Of a stretch of 64,000 nucleotides of DNA, positions 59,752-64,000 are shown one piece after another (within the stretch, counting starts at the first letter, position 1; each line of letters begins with the position of its first letter). The DNA is from Neiella litorisoli (GTDB taxonomy: Bacteria > Pseudomonadota > Gammaproteobacteria > Enterobacterales > Neiellaceae): NCBI RefSeq assembly GCF_014773395.1, contig NZ_JACXAF010000020.1, forward strand, positions 25,280 through 89,279, read 5' to 3'. The notes below the pieces were generated by a model. It was not told the origin of the DNA. It ran no database searches and saw only the letters and a program-made list of their open reading frames with translations. The translations under genes were made by a program, and so were the position numbers.

Positions 59752-60285
59752 ATGATTAATTTAGCAAGATTTATCGTGGTCGCTTCGTTTCTCGCTGGCG
59801 CCTATTTAGCGTCATTGCATGAAGAAACCATCAATTGGATTTTTTTCATTCCGGTGATTATTGCTGGCGTAGTCGGCTTGGTCCTGCTCAAATCCAGTGA
59901 GAAGGCCGCAGCGCAAGATGACAGTTTGTTAGCAAGCGACAAGCAAACACTGGAAACCAGCTTGAATAACATCCTCACCAACCTTCGCGAACTCGACGGC
60001 CGTAAAGATAAGGTTCCCACCTATCAAATGCGCTTTGAAATAGACCGCATGTTCCGAGACGATTTGAATAATTTTGCCGATAGCCGCGAGAGCATGAAGC
60101 ACTTGTTTGGCCTGATGGCCTACGCCGACATCATGTCGAGCTTTGCCGCTGGTGAACGTTATTTGAATCGGGTGTGGTCAGCGTCAACCGATGGCTATGT
60201 CGATGAGGTGTTAACCTACGTCTCCAAAGCCCACAGCCAATTTGAACATGCTTTGGAAGAATGGAAAAAAGCCGAAGCGGGGTAA
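59752..60285 (+). CDS. Membrane-anchored protein coupled to the OPT transporter, unknown function
   Basis: 177 residues. Two N-terminal hydrophobic helices (about 5-20 and 26-44) are followed by a soluble, helical, charged domain of about 130 residues (LETSLNNILTNLRELDGRKDKVPTYQMRFEIDRMFRDD). A GGAGACAAAGCAA site precedes the ATG. Its tight spacing to the OPT gene suggests an accessory role in that transport, but I do not recognise the family. A terminator follows. Confidence 0.7.
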   Translation: MINLARFIVVASFLAGAYLASLHEETINWIFFIPVIIAGVVGLVLLKSSEKAAAQDDSLLASDKQTLETSLNNILTNLRELDGRKDKVPTYQMRFEIDRMFRDDLNNFADSRESMKHLFGLMAYADIMSSFAAGERYLNRVWSASTDGYVDEVLTYVSKAHSQFEHALEEWKKAEAG

Positions 60286-60317
60286 TTTAGTAGGCTAACG
60301 TTAGCGCTCTAAAATTG

Positions 60318-60345
60318 ACAAAGCGACTCAAAGGAGTCGCTTTGT
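60318..60345. terminator. Terminator after the OPT operon
   Basis: ACAAAGCGACTC, loop AAAG, GAGTCGCTTTGT: a perfect 12-bp stem followed by TGTTA. It marks the boundary between core chromosome and the cassette array. Confidence 0.75.
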
Positions 60346-60455
60346 TGTTAGCGGGACTGGCTAGATAACTCATTTCTGGACAAAAGCATGTTAGTCATTT
60401 TGCTCTAAAGAGCTCTAGTCAGACTATAAAGTGCCTCGTTGCCATGAGTAACGAC

Positions 60456-60689
60456 TTAGTCCTTTGGTTTGGCAAATAACCTTTGTAAAGCCAGCTCTGC
60501 TTGACGTAGCCCTTCCTCAGTAAATACTACAGACTTACTCTTTCCGACAGGATCAGACAACAGCCCTTTGCCGTGCAATCGATTAGTTATATCCCAATCA
60601 AGTTGCTTCCATGCGCGGCAGTTATCGTGGAGAGTAAGAGAGAGTAAAGCCAAAGCTGCCTCATCGATTTTATCTTCATCTAGTTCCAT
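60456..60689 (-). CDS. DUF6429 family protein (terminal cassette)
   Basis: 77 residues from the ATG at 60689; an in-frame TTG at 60701 would add four. The sequence matches the DUF6429 pattern: MELDEDKIDEAALALLSLTLHDNCRAWKQLDWDI, then RLHGKGLLSDPVGKSKSVVFTEEGLRQAE, resembling a small winged-helix-like domain. Function unknown. It is the cassette nearest the core chromosome, and its own downstream attC is not recognisable. Confidence 0.8.
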   Translation of the reverse strand: MELDEDKIDEAALALLSLTLHDNCRAWKQLDWDITNRLHGKGLLSDPVGKSKSVVFTEEGLRQAELALQRLFAKPKD

Positions 60690-60742
60690 AAGGTTCACCA
60701 ATCCTGCTTAGCTTGACGGAAGACCACAGTCACTTGTTAGGG
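60690..60742 (-). other. Degenerate attC site between the TIR and DUF6429 cassettes
   Basis: One end retains CCTAACAAGTGACTG (reverse strand, 60742 side), a good outer core with the TAACAA box. The other end reads GGATTGGTGAACC, where the expected GCGTTAG-type core is not intact. The length (about 53 bp) equals the attC before the lipoprotein gene. Probably a decayed or weak recombination site. Confidence 0.5.
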
Positions 60743-60747
60743 CTGCT

Positions 60748-61632
60748 TTAATCTGCAGGCCAATTCACGTCTTTATTATTACCAAAAGGGCAAAACACCC
60801 CTTGCGCATTTTTCTTGAAATATCGGTCACTAATTTGCTCAATACAGTCAAGAAATTCCTTGATATGTTCAGGCTTGCATATTCCTTTTCTATTAATTTG
60901 AAGGGCAAAATCTAGTAACTGTGAGCCAGAATCTATTTGATCAAGGTGTATTTCATATGGAGAATTTTCTCGAAACCATACTGTTATAGTTTTTGTTGTT
61001 TCATTGTAGCTAACGGCTTTATGACTCAGTTTATCAAATAGCCGATTACCGGTATCGAAGCTAGTGTATTCGTTGTTTCTAACAAGCCTTAAAATTTCTT
61101 CGAGAAGGTCTCGATCAGACCTTACCTCACTAGGCACTGTTCCTGTATCGTCTTCACTTAGAATTGCTTTTAATTCCTGCTCAAGGTCAGGCCACCATTT
61201 CTCAAATATATTGTCGAGAGTTTTTTCATTAAGGCAGCCATCTTCGATTGAATCGTTAATTGCTCCTACGAGCTTCCGCATATCATCTTTTGAAAATTGC
61301 GTTGCCTGAAATTGAACTAATGGGCCAGATAGATCTGTTGGTTTAAGGTCTAATAAGATTGGGCAAACATGTGCAGAGCCTACGTTTTTTGAGAGCGCAC
61401 CGGCTTCAAACATAATCCATGGAGCGTTGAGGTTATCTCGCGTTACTAAAATTATTCCAAACTGAGATGCATCTAGTTTACCGGCAATATCATTGGACCA
61501 GCGCTGCCCCTTATCGATGTCTTTGGGTGTAAAATACGGTGTAACTGCTTGAATCACACTGGGCAGCCAATCACGAAGAATTTCAGCCGATTTTCTGCTT
61601 TTTTCTCCTGACCAACTTATAAATACTTCCAT
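60748..61632 (-). CDS. TIR-domain protein (cassette)
   Basis: 294 residues. The N-terminal about 130 residues are a TIR-like domain: MEVFISWSGEKSRKSAEILRDWL at strand A, then GIILVTRDNLNAPWIMFEAGAL, where Glu76 occupies the position of the catalytic glutamate of NAD-cleaving TIR domains. The C-terminal part (about 165-294) is an unrecognised alpha/beta region that may sense or recruit partners. Bacterial TIR proteins often act in antiphage defence by NAD depletion or by making signalling nucleotides; that role here is inference. TAGGAA precedes the ATG. It is a single cassette with its own attC site 6 bp beyond the stop. Confidence 0.85.
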   Translation of the reverse strand: MEVFISWSGEKSRKSAEILRDWLPSVIQAVTPYFTPKDIDKGQRWSNDIAGKLDASQFGIILVTRDNLNAPWIMFEAGALSKNVGSAHVCPILLDLKPTDLSGPLVQFQATQFSKDDMRKLVGAINDSIEDGCLNEKTLDNIFEKWWPDLEQELKAILSEDDTGTVPSEVRSDRDLLEEILRLVRNNEYTSFDTGNRLFDKLSHKAVSYNETTKTITVWFRENSPYEIHLDQIDSGSQLLDFALQINRKGICKPEHIKEFLDCIEQISDRYFKKNAQGVFCPFGNNKDVNWPAD

Positions 61633-61665
61633 TATCTATTCCTATTATGATACTCGATTGTGTGC

Positions 61666-61718
61666 CCTAACGCCTCAATAAGGGGCGCCGTAAGCGTCCC
61701 ACTTGATTGACTTGTTAT
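61666..61718 (-). other. attC site
   Basis: CTAACGCC at one end and ACTTGTTATA at the other, with internal GGGGC and GTCCC boxes. About 53 bp. It overlaps the stop codon of the lipoprotein cassette gene. Confidence 0.9.
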
Positions 61719-62197
61719 AAGCCGGTGATGATACCATTTTGTTCACTACCTATATATTTCGTTTCCTTGATTTCATCAGCAGCTTGACTCTTCTCTACAA
61801 AACCATACTCATTGCTGATGTCCGCATAAACACCACCATAAATACCTTCAAGGTTATTCACCCAACGAAAATATAATTCCTGCTTTGCTTTAACTTTCAA
61901 GTTGATAGAATAAAATGGCTGGCTTGACTCTGGTGCTAGTGCTGCTGCGCTGTGTAGCTTTAAGTTATGTTTTCCAGGTTCTAATTTTACAGCTGTGTAG
62001 CCTCCATCCAGGACTTTAGATATTTTTAATCCATTGATTCTCAATACTGGCTGTATACCTCCTCCTACAAATTGATAAGGACGATATACATATAAAACCG
62101 CATAATCTTTACTGGGAGGAACTTCTGAAAACTGCGGTCCTGAGGCACATCCAGATAGAAATATCACGGCAACCATAATACCTAATCTGATTTTCAT
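61715..62197 (-). CDS. DUF2846-like lipoprotein (cassette)
   Basis: 160 residues with a lipoprotein signal peptide ending in the lipobox LSGC (Cys17). The mature part is a beta-rich domain: DYAVLYVYRPYQFVGGGIQPVLRINGLKISKV, GYTAVKLEPGKHNLKLHS and ELYFRWVNN, resembling DUF2846-family lipoproteins. It should be anchored in the outer or inner membrane facing the periplasm. Function unknown. The TAA stop forms part of the attC core. Confidence 0.8.
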   Translation of the reverse strand: MKIRLGIMVAVIFLSGCASGPQFSEVPPSKDYAVLYVYRPYQFVGGGIQPVLRINGLKISKVLDGGYTAVKLEPGKHNLKLHSAAALAPESSQPFYSINLKVKAKQELYFRWVNNLEGIYGGVYADISNEYGFVEKSQAADEIKETKYIGSEQNGIITGL

Positions 62198-62225
62198 GAT
62201 GGTTTCTCCATTTTTTGTATAGGCT

Positions 62226-62328
62226 TATAACGCCCGCATAAGGGGCTAAAAAATAGTTGGCTAAAATTTAGCGAGGAACGAGCGACAAGCCAACTGTTTT
62301 GTGTCCCGCTACTTTATACGCTTGTTAT
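62226..62328 (-). other. attC site
   Basis: TATAACGCCCGCATAAGGGGC at one end, GTCCCGCT...CGCTTGTTATA at the other; about 103 bp with an internal inverted repeat (AGTTGGCT/AGCCAACT). Overlaps the stop of the next gene. Confidence 0.92.
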
Positions 62329-62897
62329 ATATCGTTTACGCCCGACATCTTGGCTATAAAGAAATCCAGCTTTTCTTTTAAAGCTTGGTTAGTTGAAATA
62401 GATTCCTCATAAGCTGTAATGTGATCAACGCCGTACTCATTAACTCCGTGATCTATATTTTCATTGATTCGTTTTGCATTTTCTAACGCAGAAATTAACT
62501 CTTGGCTCATCAACGTCTTATATACATTCAAAGCATACTCTTGTTTTTCTTTAAATGCCTTGAATACATTAGCATCAGGAGCATCACTTGCCTTTGGTGC
62601 ATCATCTATATGGTTTCGTGCGTATTCTTCTTGCAGGTAAAATTCAGAAGCCTTGATAACAGAAGATAATGTATGGCTCAAGTCAAGCAATATAGGTTTG
62701 TTTATATCCCATAGTCTATCTTTTCTCTGCTGTTTAATTGAACTGAAATGAATGACTGTTGCGATCACTGTAGCTAAGGCAATAATTATATTGGTAGCAA
62801 TTGAGACATCTAATTTAATATCCGATAGGAGAATCGCAACAAATAATACGAAACCTCCAAAAAAACCAAAGACAGCACCGATAAGAACTTGAAACAC
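62325..62897 (-). CDS. Two-helix membrane protein with helical cytoplasmic domain (cassette)
   Basis: About 190 residues. The start is GTG (62897) or TTG (62900) just after a GGAGG; no ATG is nearby. Two N-terminal hydrophobic helices (VLIGAVFGFFGGFVLFVAIL and ATNIIIALATVIATVIHF) are followed by a basic turn (QQRKDRLWD) and a long helical soluble domain. I recognise no family. Membrane-anchored cassette proteins of this shape are common; function unknown. Confidence 0.7.
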   Translation of the reverse strand: MFQVLIGAVFGFFGGFVLFVAILLSDIKLDVSIATNIIIALATVIATVIHFSSIKQQRKDRLWDINKPILLDLSHTLSSVIKASEFYLQEEYARNHIDDAPKASDAPDANVFKAFKEKQEYALNVYKTLMSQELISALENAKRINENIDHGVNEYGVDHITAYEESISTNQALKEKLDFFIAKMSGVNDI

Positions 62898-62913
62898 CAA
62901 ACCTCCAAAAATA

Positions 62914-63016
62914 TATAACGCCCCGATAACTGGCGACTACTTGCTGCGAAAATGGCAAAGCCGCAGCGAGTAGACGTCCGAGCGAGCGAAGCGAGTGTGT
63001 TAATTGGTTTGTTAGG
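62914..63016 (-). other. attC site
   Basis: TATAACGCCCC at one end, ATTGGTTTGTTAGG at the other; about 103 bp with a strong internal stem (ACTACTTGCTGCG/CGCAGCGAGTAG). Overlaps the stop of the 134-residue gene. Confidence 0.88.
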
Positions 63017-63416
63017 TTTCGTCATTACTACGCAATGCTTTATAAAGGATGATGGACATAAGAATCGCAAATAAATTTATGATAATGCTCACGTCATAGA
63101 TGGACCAGGTAATATTAAAACTAAAACCCAACGTAAAAGAGAAACCGTAATTAGGTGTCTCGAACCCAAGCACCTGAATGATATAAAGCCAGAATGCGAG
63201 CTTAATGAATTTAAAACTGCCTTTATGGATTTTATAAGCAACAAATAGATTGATTAATACTCCGAGTGGCACCAGCAAAGCAAAAAACAAGCTAAAAAAG
63301 CTCATATCAGTCAGTTGTGAAAAGTATTGATACAAGCTGCCTAGAATTAATACTCCCAGCACGCTTGAAACAATCAAAGCGATAATTGCGATCCGGGTGT
63401 ATTTATTCTGGACCAT
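63012..63416 (-). CDS. Four-helix membrane protein (cassette)
   Basis: 134 residues, almost entirely four hydrophobic helices (IAIIALIVSSVLGVLILGSL, FFALLVPLGVLINLFVAY, KLAFWLYIIQVLGFE, IIINLFAILMSIILY). No charged catalytic motif is seen. Family unrecognised. Single-gene cassette with its own attC. Confidence 0.75.
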   Translation of the reverse strand: MVQNKYTRIAIIALIVSSVLGVLILGSLYQYFSQLTDMSFFSLFFALLVPLGVLINLFVAYKIHKGSFKFIKLAFWLYIIQVLGFETPNYGFSFTLGFSFNITWSIYDVSIIINLFAILMSIILYKALRSNDET

Positions 63417-63443
63417 GGTTTTTACATCCTATGTAAGAGAAAC

Positions 63444-63523
63444 CTAACGCCCCAAAGCAGGGGCTTTTGCGAGTGTTTTTGCCGAAGGCAACGAGTAAAA
63501 GTCCCGCTGACTTTGTTTGTTAT
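63444..63523 (-). other. attC site
   Basis: CTAACGCCCC...GGGGC at one end and GTCCCGCTGACTTTGTTTGTTATG at the other; about 80 bp with a hairpin-forming middle (TTTGCC/GGCAAC-like). Confidence 0.92.
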
Positions 63524-63529
63524 GTTGCG

Positions 63530-63901
63530 TTACCTAAAAAGGTTTAGTTCTTGAGTAAAGTGCGGCCCACAAAATTCATCGCTGTAATTGGCTTCAAATT
63601 TGATGAAATCCCACTTGCCTTTAGCGGAGAAAACACCTTTTGCCTCTCCATTTTCAATATGCACAGTGGGTGTAAAGTAGAAGTTTAACTCATCAGTCGG
63701 AAGCCCTTTCTTACCATAGACCGCAACAAAATTTAGAGCCTCGCCATCCAATTCTGCTGGTAGAGAAAAGTGACAAACATGCCCCGTCTTTTCAAAGCAT
63801 TTAACCCGAGCCTCTTCTGGAGCTATGTATTGTGGACAGTTGTGCACTCCAGCCATCGCTTTCGTAGCTAATAATACAAATAAAATACTGAATACTTTCA
63901 T
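63530..63901 (-). CDS. Small secreted cysteine-containing protein (cassette)
   Basis: 123 residues with a signal peptide ending near AMA-GVHNC. Four cysteines in the mature part (HNCPQY, VKCFEK, GHVCHF, DEFCGPHF) suggest two disulfides in a beta-rich periplasmic domain. No family recognised. The ATG lies seven bases from the attC core on its right, typical of a tight cassette. Confidence 0.75.
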   Translation of the reverse strand: MKVFSILFVLLATKAMAGVHNCPQYIAPEEARVKCFEKTGHVCHFSLPAELDGEALNFVAVYGKKGLPTDELNFYFTPTVHIENGEAKGVFSAKGKWDFIKFEANYSDEFCGPHFTQELNLFR

Positions 63902-63907
63902 AGCAAC

Positions 63908-63994
63908 ATAACGCTTTTAATAAGGGGCGAGGCGCAACGCGCCGAAGTCCTGTGCCGCGATTTTTGCGGCACCTTGCTTGATTAACTTGTTATA
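63908..63994 (-). other. attC site of the next cassette to the right
   Basis: ATAACGCTTTTAATAAGGGGC at one end, TTGATTAACTTGTTATA at the other; about 87 bp with an internal TGCCGC/GCGGCA stem. It belongs to a cassette gene whose stop lies at or just beyond the right edge. Confidence 0.9.
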
Positions 63995-64000
63995 TTTCAT

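Larger units (their letters stand above)
60456..64000 (-). other. Integron gene-cassette array (distal part, six genes, six attC-like sites)
   Basis: Six short minus-strand genes alternate with attC-like sites of differing length. Five sites show, on the plus strand, (C/A)TAACGCC...GGGGC...GTCC...TTGTTA, the reverse of the classical GTTA...TAACAA/GCGTTAG layout. Each gene's stop codon overlaps or nearly touches its attC, and each next start lies within a few tens of bases, as in integron cassettes. Base composition is visibly AT-richer than the left 60 kb. No integrase is in the window; orientation places it to the right. Confidence 0.92.

Noticed and set aside
60318..60345. The hairpin after the OPT operon as an attC for the terminal cassette.
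   Set aside because: Flanking TAACAA and GTTAGCC sequences are suggestive, but the second core does not fit the GTTRRRY pattern and the perfect 12-bp stem is better explained as a terminator.

Overview
The window is about 60.3 kb of ordinary gammaproteobacterial chromosome followed by about 3.7 kb of integron gene-cassette array. The host looks like a marine Alteromonadales-type bacterium. It has a Shewanella BpfA-like biofilm adhesin operon, a DUF3718 protein, a MurU/AmgK cell-wall recycling pair, and the E. coli-like gene orders rapA-rluA...djlA...lptD-surA-pdxA-rsmA-apaG-apaH...folA, obgE-rpmA-rplU/ispB, mdh/argR and glnK-amtB. No rRNA, tRNA, CRISPR array or prophage was seen.

Layout. 1-17.8 kb (mostly minus strand) is a biofilm module: the start of a LapB-type secretion ABC transporter, LapD (c-di-GMP receptor), LapG (periplasmic protease), an OmpA-like protein, a TolC-like outer-membrane channel and a giant repetitive adhesin. 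Upstream lies an operon of Hpt, FIST-sensor and GAF-PAS-receiver proteins. 18-19.7 kb carries CnoX and a TSUP permease. 19.8-24.8 kb is leuABCD with a textbook leucine attenuator (promoter, leader peptide with eight Leu codons, terminator and antiterminator). 24.8-27.6 kb has two long imperfect palindromes, a secreted transglutaminase-like protein and a PIN-PhoH ATPase. 28-42.7 kb is the rapA-to-apaH housekeeping block, interrupted by a MITE-like element and by amgK-murU. 42.8-56 kb holds a chemoreceptor, folA, a YjjP/YjjB-type exporter, obgE-rpmA-rplU, ispB, mdh, argR, glnK-amtB with a sigma-54 promoter, yacL and msrPQ. 56-60.3 kb has ybiT, an OPT transporter and its partner.

60.4-64 kb is a run of six small, visibly AT-richer minus-strand genes, each separated from the next by an attC-like site. 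It includes a TIR-domain protein, a DUF2846-like lipoprotein, two membrane proteins, a secreted protein and a DUF6429 protein. Cassette orientation puts the integrase and attI to the right of the window and makes the left end (about 60.4 kb) the distal end of the array.

Working together: LapD/LapG control release of the adhesin, whose N-terminus carries a LapG-type cleavage motif. The kinase-less FIST/Hpt/receiver operon next to it is a plausible extra sensory input. The integron tail is the accessory region, and its TIR cassette is the best candidate for a defence function. Several starts were re-assigned from ribosome-binding-site positions, giving non-ATG starts for the adhesin, lptD, ybiT, the OPT gene, apaH and yjjP-like.
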